The notes under the pieces: model-generated
What the model was told of the DNA's origin: nothing
Databases searched by the model: none
Seen by the model: the letters and a program-made list of their open reading frames with translations, nothing else
Shown here: positions 25,320 through 34,305 of the stretch, piece by piece
How the letters are laid out: each line of letters opens with the position of its first letter
How positions within the stretch are numbered: the first letter of the stretch is position 1
NCBI RefSeq assembly: GCF_000192475.1
Contig: NZ_AEYW01000024.1
Coordinates: 80,708-144,707, forward strand
Length of the DNA stretch: 64,000 nucleotides
Direction of reading: 5' to 3'
From: Ruegeria conchae
GTDB lineage: Bacteria > Pseudomonadota > Alphaproteobacteria > Rhodobacterales > Rhodobacteraceae
Made by a program: the position numbers and the translations under genes

Positions 25320-26321
25320 ATGCGCATTGCAGTCGTTATTCCCTGTTTCAAGGTCAAGCGCCACATTGAAGATGTGATCGCGCGTATCGGTCCAGAAGTA
25401 GAGCATATTTTTGCAGTCGATGATGCCTGCCCCGAAGATTCTGGTGGTTTCATTGAAAAAACAATAAAGGATCCCCGCCTGACAGTTTTAAGGCATAAGA
25501 CAAACACTGGTGTGGGTGGAGCTGTCATCACGGGATATCGGGCAGCATTGGATGCAGATGCCGAAATAGTCGTGAAGATTGATGGGGACGGTCAAATGGC
25601 CCCTGAATTGATCTCTCAGTTTGTACAACCGATCGCAGTTGGGGAAGCCGATTATGTAAAGGGTAATCGGTTCTATTCGGGTACTGCGGTGAGGGAAATG
25701 CCCTGGGTCAGGCTGTTCGGCAACGCGTTCCTTAGCTTTATAACGAAGCTATCAAGCGGGTACTGGAGCATATTTGATCCAACCAATGGGTTTACCGCGA
25801 TACATGCCCGTACGCTCGCCTCAATTGATCTCGACAAAGTATCCCAGCGATATTTCTTTGAAAGTGACATGCTCATTCGTCTCGGTGATCTGCGGGCTGT
25901 CGTGATCGATATCCCTATGCGAGCTGTCTATGCCGACGAAGTCAGCGGGCTTCGCGTCGGACGTGTCATGTTTGAATTTCTTTGGCGCCATTTGGTCGCC
26001 ACACTAAAGCGCGTTATCTACATGTATTTTCTGCGCGATTTCTCTCTTGCGTCGTTGAACCTCCTGTTCGGAGTCCTTCTCTTGGGGTTTGGGGTCATTT
26101 TTGGTGCGGTGGCATGGTCAGAGTCTGTTGCGACCGGTGTGCCAGCCACGACCGGAACCGTAATGCTTTCGGCATTACCGATTGTCCTTGGATTCCAGAT
26201 GCTCCTGTTTTTTGCAAGTTATGACATTGCATCTGAACCAAAGGTCCCAATTCAACGTCTACGGATCACCCGGCGCATACCGATGCTTGTCGGCAGTGGC
26301 GCAAAGATAGACGATAAATAA
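25320..26321 (+). CDS. Family-2 glycosyltransferase with C-terminal membrane anchor
   Basis: 333-residue GT2 enzyme of the DPM1/GtrB type that would transfer a sugar from a nucleotide donor to a lipid carrier at the inner membrane. The GT-A fold begins VVIPCFKVKRHIEDVI, with the metal motif KIDGDGQM at about residue 85 and an acceptor-side region GNRFYSG. Two hydrophobic helices at about residues 240-265 and 275-300 anchor it. It opens a + strand run of glycan genes and is 1 nt from the DUF2142 gene. The 209-bp gap upstream, after acr3, carries no gene I can support. Confidence 0.85.
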   Translation: MRIAVVIPCFKVKRHIEDVIARIGPEVEHIFAVDDACPEDSGGFIEKTIKDPRLTVLRHKTNTGVGGAVITGYRAALDADAEIVVKIDGDGQMAPELISQFVQPIAVGEADYVKGNRFYSGTAVREMPWVRLFGNAFLSFITKLSSGYWSIFDPTNGFTAIHARTLASIDLDKVSQRYFFESDMLIRLGDLRAVVIDIPMRAVYADEVSGLRVGRVMFEFLWRHLVATLKRVIYMYFLRDFSLASLNLLFGVLLLGFGVIFGAVAWSESVATGVPATTGTVMLSALPIVLGFQMLLFFASYDIASEPKVPIQRLRITRRIPMLVGSGAKIDDK

Positions 26322-26322
26322 C

Positions 26323-27687
26323 ATGACGTACGATCGGAGTTTGCTTGCGGTCTTGTCAGTGTTCTGTGCCGCATTGTGGATAGGCCTGCTGACACCGCCT
26401 TTCCAATCCCCCGACGAATTCGATCACGTCGAACGCGCCTATTTGCTCTCGAAAGGTCAGTTCCTGTTAAGCACTGACGAGGGTCGGGCATCAGGCGGGA
26501 ATGTGGACACTGGGTTGCTCGACTATATGGCGCAGTTCAAATCCTTGCCGCATCACCCGGAAGTCAAGGTCACTTCAGCGCAACTGAATTCTGCGAAAGA
26601 CATAGATTGGAGCGGCAAGCGCGCCTACGAAACACTGCCTGGAACAGGGTATTATTTCCCTCTTATTTATTTACCCCAAGCACTGGCTCTCGCGTGTGGA
26701 GAGTTCCTGGGTCAAAGTGTCGATGCCAGCTATAAACTTGCGCGACTTTTTACTCTTGGCGCGGGGTCGTTGATTTTGCTTGCGGCATTTCGAATTATGG
26801 TGCCTTCGGCCTTGGTGATAGCACTATTATTCCTCCCGATGACGCTGTTTCAGGCTGCATCAGCCAGCATTGACTTCATATCCACGGCGATGGTGCTTCT
26901 GATAATCGCGCTATACCTCGACATAATGAAAAGAAGCACTCGGCCAAGTATTCAAAGGATGCTTGGATTATCGGCCCTGATTTTCTTACTTGCAGGGTGC
27001 CGTTTGCACATGGCGCCACTTGTGTTGTTACCCCTGACGTTCGGGGTTCGCTTTCGGAGCATTCCTGCAATTTCCCTATTCATGGTTTTATGTATCGCGA
27101 TCATTTCCTGGTATGGATTTGCATTATCCATAACTAAGGATATGCGCGTAGATTTAGGTGCGACCACGACCCAGATCTTGGAATATTATGTGCTCAATCC
27201 CTGGCAGTTCGCGGACACTCTTTGGGCCACGCTTTCGGACGGACAAAGAACTCTTTACTACCTTCATACATTTTTAGGAATTTTGGGGTGGCTGGATGTG
27301 CCATTCTCTCCTCAGACCTACACTACATTATTTCTTATTGTCCTGTTGATCCTGATGTTTGCGATACTTCAGGGAAGAATAGATGATGGGCTGTCTTCAT
27401 TTGCCTTGATTTCATCTGCATTTGGTGGGTTCTTCATAGTTTTCTTTTCACTTCTAGTAACTTGGACGCCCCATCCCGCCTCAGCTATATTGGGTGTCCA
27501 GGGCCGTTACTTTTTGCTACCCATCCTATTTCTGGCCTGTCTTTTCCAATCGCGTGGAACTATCGATGGCAGGGCAAGAAAATACAGAATGGCTGAGAAT
27601 GTGCTGCTGATATTACTGTTGTCATTTTCCCTGTTCGCAACGTCTGAAGCCTTGGAAGCAAGGTATTACTTCTCCAGCAACATATAG
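26323..27687 (+). CDS. DUF2142 polytopic membrane protein
   Basis: 454-residue inner-membrane protein with about ten predicted helices. The first periplasmic loop has PPFQSPDEFDHVERAYLLSKG, the DUF2142 hallmark, with an acidic DE pair like the catalytic pair of GT-C glycosyltransferases. It sits between a membrane-anchored GT2 and a methyltransferase, so a role in lipid-linked glycan transfer is likely. Activity in this family is not well established. Confidence 0.8.
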   Translation: MTYDRSLLAVLSVFCAALWIGLLTPPFQSPDEFDHVERAYLLSKGQFLLSTDEGRASGGNVDTGLLDYMAQFKSLPHHPEVKVTSAQLNSAKDIDWSGKRAYETLPGTGYYFPLIYLPQALALACGEFLGQSVDASYKLARLFTLGAGSLILLAAFRIMVPSALVIALLFLPMTLFQAASASIDFISTAMVLLIIALYLDIMKRSTRPSIQRMLGLSALIFLLAGCRLHMAPLVLLPLTFGVRFRSIPAISLFMVLCIAIISWYGFALSITKDMRVDLGATTTQILEYYVLNPWQFADTLWATLSDGQRTLYYLHTFLGILGWLDVPFSPQTYTTLFLIVLLILMFAILQGRIDDGLSSFALISSAFGGFFIVFFSLLVTWTPHPASAILGVQGRYFLLPILFLACLFQSRGTIDGRARKYRMAENVLLILLLSFSLFATSEALEARYYFSSNI

Positions 27688-27716
27688 GCTTGCGTAAAAT
27701 GCAGGAGGCCAACGAG

Positions 27717-28403
27717 ATGAAAAACTTTGTAGAGAAACCGGATTGGTCGAACTATGAAGAAAATTGGCTGGCGAACTATGACGCCTCAAATTACGGCTCA
27801 AGCTTAAGTGCGCGTATTTTACGTTCGACGCATAACTTGGTTGAGAAAAATGCCGGCCTTGATGATCACTACGGGACGGTTCTTGAGCTTGGCGTTGGCA
27901 CGATGGCACATTTCGGCTGCGTTCAACATGGTTTCGAGCGATACATCGCTTCCGACCATGATCCAAAAGTAATCGATTGGTTAACCAAGCGTAGTTGGGA
28001 CCCACGCGTCGAGATCAAGCAGCTTTCAGGTGCCAGGCTGCAATTTGAAGACGATAGTATTGATCGCGTGATCGCGACCCATGTTTTGGAGCACATTCCT
28101 GATCCGGTAAGTGCGTTGGAGGAGTGGGTTCGCGTTATCCGTCCGGGCGGGGTACTATCGCTGATCCTCCCGTGTGACCCCGGACTTGCGTGGAGGATTG
28201 GGCGAACGTTAGGGCCGCGAAAACGCGGTTATGCAGCGGGCCTGCCTTACGATTATTACATGTCAGTCGAGCATGTAAATGCGATCTATAACCTGCATCA
28301 GATTATTAAGTTTCATTTCCCAGAACGCCGTACCAAGTGGTGGCCCATGCGGGCCGCAATTCCGGACATTAACCTGATATACGGGGTTAATTGCTTTGTC
28401 TGA
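27717..28403 (+). CDS. Class I SAM-dependent methyltransferase
   Basis: 228-residue cytoplasmic methyltransferase of the UbiE/Methyltransf_11 type. VLELGVGTMAHFG (about residue 49) is motif I for SAM, DDSIDRVIATHVLEHIPDP (about 106) is the acidic/post-I region, and a VIRPGGVLSLILP strand follows. I start it at 27717 because AGGAGG lies 8 nt upstream (27703-27708); a longer frame from TTG 27690 has none. The 3' end overlaps the next gene by 8 nt. It probably methylates a sugar or lipid-linked intermediate of the glycan locus; the target is unknown. Confidence 0.82.
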   Translation: MKNFVEKPDWSNYEENWLANYDASNYGSSLSARILRSTHNLVEKNAGLDDHYGTVLELGVGTMAHFGCVQHGFERYIASDHDPKVIDWLTKRSWDPRVEIKQLSGARLQFEDDSIDRVIATHVLEHIPDPVSALEEWVRVIRPGGVLSLILPCDPGLAWRIGRTLGPRKRGYAAGLPYDYYMSVEHVNAIYNLHQIIKFHFPERRTKWWPMRAAIPDINLIYGVNCFV

Positions 28404-29376
28404 TGGGACAAAAACACTAACTCGCAATAAACGCCTCCGTTGGACCCTGGCAGGGCTCATTGCAGGATTGGCGCTGCTGGTTGTGCTCATACAAAAAAGT
28501 GGAGCAACTCTGTCGGGTATTTCTCAGGTACTGGGCGGCGTACCCTGGCCTATTTACGCGCTGATTATGTTGACGCAAAGCATCATTGTTGTGGCCGCGG
28601 CAATGAAGTGGCGGATCGTGCTTTCAGAAACACTGGATATTCAGACAATATCCTTGGGAACGGCCACCTCTGCAACGGCGACCGGTGCGCTTTTGGGGCA
28701 GATAATTTCGATACAGATTAGCGTCCCGATTGTCCGCGCGTGGGTTGCGAGCAAAAGCGGCATCCGCGCCCGCGCCGCTGCGGGTACCTCACTATTTGAG
28801 CAATCGTTAGAGCTTTTGACGCTGGGAATTGCGGTACTGGCCGGCCTTGTGTTTGTTGCGTTGGGTGCGGCTTTTGCGACATTCTCTTTGATCGTACTTC
28901 TCGGGGTTGTTGTCGCTGCGCTAAAGCCTGTCCTGCGTGGGAGTGCACTGGTGGTTCATCGAATTCGTGTGATGATAGGAGAGGGCGCGGCTTTGACGTC
29001 GCTCGCTGATGGTTTGAACCAAGCTGCTGACCAAAGATCCGTAGTTCTACATAAACTTATGGGGTTGAGCCTTTTGAGGTATGTGCTGATAGCGGGTTTG
29101 AATGTTGGTCTGATGGTGATGTTTTTGCCGGAGCTCGATCCCATGCCGCTTTTCGTCGCCTTCCCTTTGATACTACTTGTTTCGTCGATCCCGTTTTTAC
29201 CTGCAGGATTGGGAGTGACTGAAGTGACATGGGCTAGCGCTCTATTCCTTCAGGGCATTGACGCGGCGACTGCGGCCGAAGCTGCGGTATCTTTGAGGAT
29301 CGTAACCGTCAGCGGATTCTTGTTGTGTTACCCCTTCCTTGCAGCAGCGGGATTTAGGCGGCATCAGGATCTTTGA
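28396..29376 (+). CDS. Lysylphosphatidylglycerol-synthase-like flippase-domain membrane protein
   Basis: 326-residue protein with about eight hydrophobic helices resembling the transmembrane domain of MprF (COG0392, UPF0104). Typical motifs are MKWRIVL after the second helix, GALLGQIISIQISVPIVRAW and SIPFLPAGLGVTE near residue 265. Starts at TTG 28396, overlapping the methyltransferase stop. Such proteins are found in glycan loci and are thought to move lipid-linked intermediates, but the catalytic domain of MprF is absent here. Confidence 0.78.
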   Translation: MSDGTKTLTRNKRLRWTLAGLIAGLALLVVLIQKSGATLSGISQVLGGVPWPIYALIMLTQSIIVVAAAMKWRIVLSETLDIQTISLGTATSATATGALLGQIISIQISVPIVRAWVASKSGIRARAAAGTSLFEQSLELLTLGIAVLAGLVFVALGAAFATFSLIVLLGVVVAALKPVLRGSALVVHRIRVMIGEGAALTSLADGLNQAADQRSVVLHKLMGLSLLRYVLIAGLNVGLMVMFLPELDPMPLFVAFPLILLVSSIPFLPAGLGVTEVTWASALFLQGIDAATAAEAAVSLRIVTVSGFLLCYPFLAAAGFRRHQDL

Positions 29377-29911
29377 TAGTGAAAAATCCGTATTTTGTCA
29401 GGTGGGTTCAAAGCACCAATTCCCTATCATGCTGGAATCTCCGGGCTGGGTAGTTGTCCAATTGGCTTTTTACTCACTGATGTGGATCAAACTATCGCGG
29501 CCTATTTGGTCATTTGGGAGAACCACAAATCAGTACGCGTGATGCCCCAATCTAGCCACAATAGCCTGATGAATCGGAAACAATCTGTTCTTGTTTTGGA
29601 ATTCATAGCGCAAGAGAGTAAAAAAGAATGATAAACCCAATCGCATCAGATCTGACTTGGCAAAAAGAGCCCTGTTAGAAGAGCGGCAGCAACTAGCGCT
29701 ACGGGCGATCAGATGGTGCCGGTTTTAGAAATTGCTGCTCACACCGCCTGAAGTGGAGGAGATGACCTAGATTGATGTACGCGCATATTTCCCGACAGCT
29801 AGGTCGCCCAATCGCAACATCAGTTGCGACAGATAATCCTTTGAGACTAGAGTCTTCGCTGATCACGATTGCCTTCATGATCGGTATACATACTCAAAGG
29901 CGCTGCACCCC
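29377..29911. other. 535-bp interval without a supported gene
   Basis: Several short frames occur (the longest 78 codons at 29395-29631), but none shows a ribosome site, family motif or convincing codon pattern. I see no repeat ends, tRNA or obvious terminator. It may be relic sequence between two halves of the glycan locus, or carry the promoter of the GT2 gene at 29912. Confidence 0.4.
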
Positions 29912-30856
29912 ATGACGCAGCCATGGCTTACCGTAATTATGCCAATCTATAATGGCGGGGACACTCTGGACGCTGCACTGTCGTCGCTAGATGGTCAATG
30001 CGAAGGGCTTGAGATTGTCGCCGTCAATCAAGGTTCAACGGATAATAGCCACGAACTTCTCGAGGCTGCGCGGTCACGTCTTCCAATCCGGATCATCGAC
30101 AATCCCGATGCAAAATCATGGACCGAGAACACAAATCTTGGACTGCGAGAGGCAGCTTCGTCCCTTATCACAATGTTGCATCAGGATGATATCTGGTCGC
30201 CTGGTCGTGCGGCATTGCTGAAAGAAATGTCCTCACGATACCCGAATGTCGATATATGGGTTCATGGTGCGAATCTTATCGACCTTAAGGGCAATACGGT
30301 TGGCCATATGTGTCCTCCGTTTGGAGGTGCTCAGCGCGTTCTTTCATTCGAAGAGGCACTTTCGTACTTGATTGTTCAAAATACCGTTGCGTTGCCTGCG
30401 GTCATGTTCAGGCGGGCTGCTGCGATGCGAAATGGTGGACTTGATGAAGACCTTTGGTATACTGCTGACTGGGACCTTTGGTTGAGCCTCGCACAGAATG
30501 GATTGGCTTGGGATCCCACCTGCGCGGCATCGTTTCGTATTCATGCAGCTTCCCAGACCATGACCGGGTCGCGAGACCTGCAATCGTTCAAGCGACAATT
30601 GAAGATCCCAATGGAACGGCATCTTGTGCATCTGCCAGACGATCTCAGAAAGATTGCCCGTAAACGCGCTGATACGGCCAATGCTTTTAACATTTGTTTG
30701 GCCAGCCTGCACCATCGCAGATTGCGTGGATGTGGTTCAGCGTTAAAGGCAATAATCTCACTTGGACCGCTTGAATGGCGCGAGTTTCTCACCCGCTCAC
30801 AGATCGTGAACAGGCTCGTGCCCCGGCTTAAGCTGGCGCTGAAAAGAGGAACATGA
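29912..30856 (+). CDS. Family-2 glycosyltransferase
   Basis: 314-residue cytoplasmic GT2. The GT-A fold starts WLTVIMPIYNGGDTLDAAL, has NQGSTDNSHELL at about residue 40, the metal motif LHQDDIW at about 90 and a C-terminal YTADWDLWLSL acceptor/catalytic motif (D-x-D-W type) near 185. No membrane helix is present. It probably adds a sugar to the same lipid-linked glycan as the surrounding genes. Its own promoter may lie in the preceding 535 bp. Confidence 0.87.
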   Translation: MTQPWLTVIMPIYNGGDTLDAALSSLDGQCEGLEIVAVNQGSTDNSHELLEAARSRLPIRIIDNPDAKSWTENTNLGLREAASSLITMLHQDDIWSPGRAALLKEMSSRYPNVDIWVHGANLIDLKGNTVGHMCPPFGGAQRVLSFEEALSYLIVQNTVALPAVMFRRAAAMRNGGLDEDLWYTADWDLWLSLAQNGLAWDPTCAASFRIHAASQTMTGSRDLQSFKRQLKIPMERHLVHLPDDLRKIARKRADTANAFNICLASLHHRRLRGCGSALKAIISLGPLEWREFLTRSQIVNRLVPRLKLALKRGT

Positions 30857-30857
30857 G

Positions 30858-31040
30858 ATGAGTCCATTCAGAGCGCCTATTGATTGCGCATTTGAGGCAG
30901 ACGCGAGGTTTGCTTTGACATCGCGACACCGTGGTATTTTTGAATTGGATTGTTTTTCACATCGCGTGAGAGGTTGGTTAAATCCAGTGACAGATCTTGA
31001 GATCACGCGCGATGAAACAAGCCAGCAGCGTTTTATGTGA
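30858..31040 (+). CDS. Small hypothetical protein between two glycosyltransferases
   Basis: 60-codon frame whose ATG follows the GT2 stop by 1 nt, with AGAGGA about 8 nt upstream, and whose stop overlaps the GTG start of the next gene. This tight fit suggests translational coupling. The product is soluble, mixed charge, and matches nothing I know. It may equally be a non-coding linker that happens to be open. Confidence 0.35.
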   Translation: MSPFRAPIDCAFEADARFALTSRHRGIFELDCFSHRVRGWLNPVTDLEITRDETSQQRFM

Positions 31041-32548
31041 GAGTGCACAGAATGACGGTGCGCACAAAGATCTTGCCACAAAACCTGAACCGCTCTGAAC
31101 GGTTATCGTTTGCACTCAAAGCCTTTATTTTATTAAAGATTGCCTTTCTCGTTGTGCTGTCGGTTAATACTCGTTTTGTGATGGATGAGTTTTGGCATTT
31201 TACCCAACCCGTTTATCTGTTCGACGGAACGTTCGAGACGATCTGGCCGAAAAAGGCGGTCGGATATGCTCTGTTCTATGAATTCTCTCATCTGATCGGA
31301 TGGGATGCGACCTCAATGCTGATAGCAGGCCGATTGACGACAGCTTGCCTGGCAATAGCGACCGCTTGGTGCGTCTACCTATGCACCCGTACTTTGGGGG
31401 CGGAACGTGTTACGGCTTTGTTAGCCGTTGCACTCTTGCTGAGCTTCAGTAATTTCATCGAACGCGGATTCCGCCTGCGTTCAGAACCGCTTGCTACGCT
31501 ATTTGCGATTATGGCAATTCTGGTCGTCATTCGGTCTGGAACTGACCGCGCCAAGTCTCTTCTGATTGCTGGTTTGCTTAGTGGGCTTGCATTTGTAACG
31601 ACCCAAAAATCAGTCTACTTCAATTTTGCGTTGGGGGCCGCATTGACTATTGATGCGCTCATCATGCGCTCAGTCGCCCGAGCGGTGAAGCGTGGGGTAA
31701 TGCTCTTACTTGGGTGGGCAGCCGCAATAGCAGTTTACGGAGTCCTGTTAGGGGGCGCCGCGATGCCACAGGTTCTTGCCGTGCTTTTCTTTGGGCCAGC
31801 GGAACTTGCGTTCAACGGGGGCAGTTATTACGAAGGACTTGATGCGTTCGTCTGGCAAACGCTCAAGCGAAATTCCCTGCAATATGGTTTGGTGATATTT
31901 GGGCTTTTTGTTGCGGCCTCTCGGTTTGCCAAATGTGATAGTGCTGCACGGGTATATTTTACCTTTACGTTAGCGCTTTCTGCATTGGTCTTTTTTCATA
32001 ATCAAACATGGCCGTACGTTTTCGTCATGGTGCTGCCGTTTCTGGCTTTCTATTGTGCCGACGCTGTCGCCCATTTGATGCAGCGGTCAGAAACGTGGTA
32101 TTCGCGTGCCATTGGTGTTCTGGTAATTGTTGCTGTGCTGAGCACGCTGCGAAATGTTCAATATTTGGCCCACGATAACCGTGACCAATTTGCGCTTATT
32201 CAGCGAGCAGAAGAACTACTTGAGCAAGAGGACACCTATTTTGACGGCATTGGCATGATTCCCAGTCGTCGCATGGAGCCGCGCCTCTGGCTTGATGCAC
32301 AAGCTGTCAACAATACGAAGTCTGCAGGCGAAGAATCTGCGCTGTATCAGGCGTTGCTCCGCTCCGAGCCAAAACTTATGATATTATCTTATCGTACAGA
32401 CAATCTGGGATCGGAATTTGGCGCCGTGCTTGAGGCGAATTATGAGTTGCGAGCTCCGAACATTATGATGCCCCGTGCAACAAACAATTCGGTTTTGACC
32501 GATCCACGCGATCGTATTTTACTATTTGAAGGCGTCTACAGCTACTAA
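31037..32548 (+). CDS. GT-C-fold membrane glycosyltransferase (PMT/ArnT-like)
   Basis: 503-residue inner-membrane enzyme with about ten to eleven helices and a soluble C-terminal domain. The first periplasmic loop has FVMDEFWHFTQP (about residue 45), the acidic catalytic motif of GT-C enzymes that use polyprenyl-phosphate sugars. Additional support is the ERGFRLRSEPLATLF stretch near 145, similar to dolichyl-phosphate-mannose mannosyltransferase (PMT_2) proteins. Candidate starts are GTG 31037 or ATG 31052. It closes the glycan locus and could transfer the sugar loaded by the GT2 at 25320. Confidence 0.8.
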   Translation: MRVHRMTVRTKILPQNLNRSERLSFALKAFILLKIAFLVVLSVNTRFVMDEFWHFTQPVYLFDGTFETIWPKKAVGYALFYEFSHLIGWDATSMLIAGRLTTACLAIATAWCVYLCTRTLGAERVTALLAVALLLSFSNFIERGFRLRSEPLATLFAIMAILVVIRSGTDRAKSLLIAGLLSGLAFVTTQKSVYFNFALGAALTIDALIMRSVARAVKRGVMLLLGWAAAIAVYGVLLGGAAMPQVLAVLFFGPAELAFNGGSYYEGLDAFVWQTLKRNSLQYGLVIFGLFVAASRFAKCDSAARVYFTFTLALSALVFFHNQTWPYVFVMVLPFLAFYCADAVAHLMQRSETWYSRAIGVLVIVAVLSTLRNVQYLAHDNRDQFALIQRAEELLEQEDTYFDGIGMIPSRRMEPRLWLDAQAVNNTKSAGEESALYQALLRSEPKLMILSYRTDNLGSEFGAVLEANYELRAPNIMMPRATNNSVLTDPRDRILLFEGVYSY

Positions 32549-32566
32549 GGTTAGCCTGCGTTTATT

Positions 32567-32919
32567 GGGATCGGTATCGACTTAGAAAAGAGCCAAAGGT
32601 TCATACTGGGCTCGAGCGCCGATTTTCTGGATGCGGGTGGCGGTTTCGACAGGTCGATTGTGGCGCAGGTAGATGACGTCAACCGTGATTTGAAGCTTGA
32701 ATTGATGATATCTGGCTGGGCATTGCGATCACGGATGTAGAACTGGCCGATGCAGTCGACAATGCATTGCAGGTCGAAGGAAGCGGTCTTTGGCTGCGTG
32801 CAGATGGTGCATTAGGGGCGGGACGTGCGCAGTTGTTGTCACGCTTTAATCTAAATATGCGTGCAAAGCATAAGGTTGTTTGTCCGTCAAAATACCCTTT
32901 TAACGAGAACTTTGAATAG
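32567..32919 (+). pseudogene. Degenerate coding relic between glycan locus and TolC gene
   Basis: Two overlapping + strand frames carry protein-like sequence: 32567-32740 (GFDRSIVAQVDDVNRDLKLE, then stop) and 32704-32919 (GIAITDVELADAVDNALQ, SGLWLRADGALGAGRAQLLS, stop). Together they look like one gene broken by a frameshift near 32705-32740 and lacking a start. I cannot name the family. Its place just before a type I secretion locus makes a lost secreted substrate or accessory gene possible, but this is only inference. Confidence 0.3.
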
Positions 32920-32988
32920 CACTTTGTTAAGAATATTGACCGATGATTTGTTGTCTGGCGCATAATTAATACCAGGAGCATTGGCATC

Positions 32989-34305
32989 ATGAAGGCTTGG
33001 TTGTCGGTTTTGATAACCACGATAGTTTTGGCTGGTTGCACTGAAGATATTCAGGGGACTCAGTCCTTTGATCCGACTGCAAAACCCGTGGAAGTACCCG
33101 CATCAGGTAGGAACAATCTGAAGGGAAGCGTTGCACATACCGATTTTGCCGAGCTGGTACGAACTTCGGTCGCTACTTCACCCACGACAGCCGCAGGCAC
33201 CGCGAACGTTCTGGCATCGAAGTCTCGAATCGACGCAGAGCAGGGGGCATTTTTGCCGCAGATAGAGGCCGAAACGTCTTTGACGTCTGGCGGTGATCCG
33301 GTTCCAATCCTGCGGTTGAGCCAGATCATATATGATGGGGGCAAAGTCAACAGTCGCGTCGGATTGCGCCAGATCGAAGCCCGGCAGACTTGGTTAAGTG
33401 AGTTGTCAGAGCTGAACGCATTAAGTTTCGAAGCCATAGAAACCATAGTCAATCTGGACCGCAATCGTCGCCTCGAACAGCAGGCTCGGCAGAATCTGGA
33501 CCGCACGGATATATTGGTTGACGACCTCCAGTCACGCTTTGATGCGGGGGCTGGATCTGTTGCAGATCTGCTGGCCGGGCAAGGGCGCAGGTCAAATGCC
33601 GAGACAGAACTGGCACAAGCGCAGACAGAAGTGGAACTGGCAACCGCAAACTGGGTAGAAGTTTTTGGGACCCGTCCCGGTGTTATTCCGACGATCCCAC
33701 CGGCCCCGGCTTTGGCTGGGTCTTCGGCGCATGAGATGGTTGAGCGCAGCCCACGTTTACGGACTCAGGTTGCCGTTAGCCAGGTGCGCCAGCAAGAAGT
33801 TATCGTTGCGGAACGGGCGACTCGGCCGACCCTGTCCGCGATCCTTGAGACTGATTTCGATCAGGGGTTCATTGACGATGGGGCGCAGGCTCGATTGGGC
33901 GTGACAGTTCCGATTTACCAAGGTGGTTCCTCACGGGCCAACGTGAAAACGGCGCGCGCGAATCTTCAACAAAGCCAAGCCGATGAAGAGGAGTTGCGCC
34001 GCGAGTTGCAGCGTAATCTGTCTCGGGCGCTGGAAGAGACCAATTCAATCCAACGGCGGCTAGCGACAGCCCGACGCGCGGTCGAGATCAATGAGCAGGC
34101 GCTAGATGCTGCACGGGGTCAGTTTAATATTGGGCGCAGCACATTGGTTCAGATATTGGATGCATTGCGCGAACTGAACCTTGCGCAGGTGCGGGTAATT
34201 CAACTTGAAGCTCAAGCGCGTCGCGCCGAATATGCTGTGCTGGCGGTCACCGGTGACATCCTGGACGCTTTGGGTGTCGCTCAGCCTACCGATCCGACCT
34301 TGTGA
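32989..34305 (+). CDS. TolC-family outer-membrane efflux lipoprotein
   Basis: 438-residue outer-membrane channel subunit. Its N-terminus has a lipobox (IVLAGC, Cys 17), and the rest is the duplicated coiled-coil TolC domain (DAGAGSVADLLAGQGRRSNAE near residue 188, and GQFNIGRSTLVQILDALRELN near 380, the repeated conserved turns). The coding frame is intact. It stands upstream of a wrecked type I secretion ABC gene and HlyD gene, with which it should have formed a tripartite exporter. The GTG of the ABC relic overlaps its stop. It may now serve another pump or be on the way to loss. Confidence 0.88.
   Translation: MKAWLSVLITTIVLAGCTEDIQGTQSFDPTAKPVEVPASGRNNLKGSVAHTDFAELVRTSVATSPTTAAGTANVLASKSRIDAEQGAFLPQIEAETSLTSGGDPVPILRLSQIIYDGGKVNSRVGLRQIEARQTWLSELSELNALSFEAIETIVNLDRNRRLEQQARQNLDRTDILVDDLQSRFDAGAGSVADLLAGQGRRSNAETELAQAQTEVELATANWVEVFGTRPGVIPTIPPAPALAGSSAHEMVERSPRLRTQVAVSQVRQQEVIVAERATRPTLSAILETDFDQGFIDDGAQARLGVTVPIYQGGSSRANVKTARANLQQSQADEEELRRELQRNLSRALEETNSIQRRLATARRAVEINEQALDAARGQFNIGRSTLVQILDALRELNLAQVRVIQLEAQARRAEYAVLAVTGDILDALGVAQPTDPTL

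Noticed and set aside
25153..25377. Short frames between acr3 and the first glycosyltransferase
   Set aside because: Mixed overlapping frames without start signals; the second half runs into the GT2 gene in the wrong frame.
29395..29631. 78-codon frame after the flippase-like gene
   Set aside because: No ribosome site, no family features and no overlap with neighbours; treated as non-coding.
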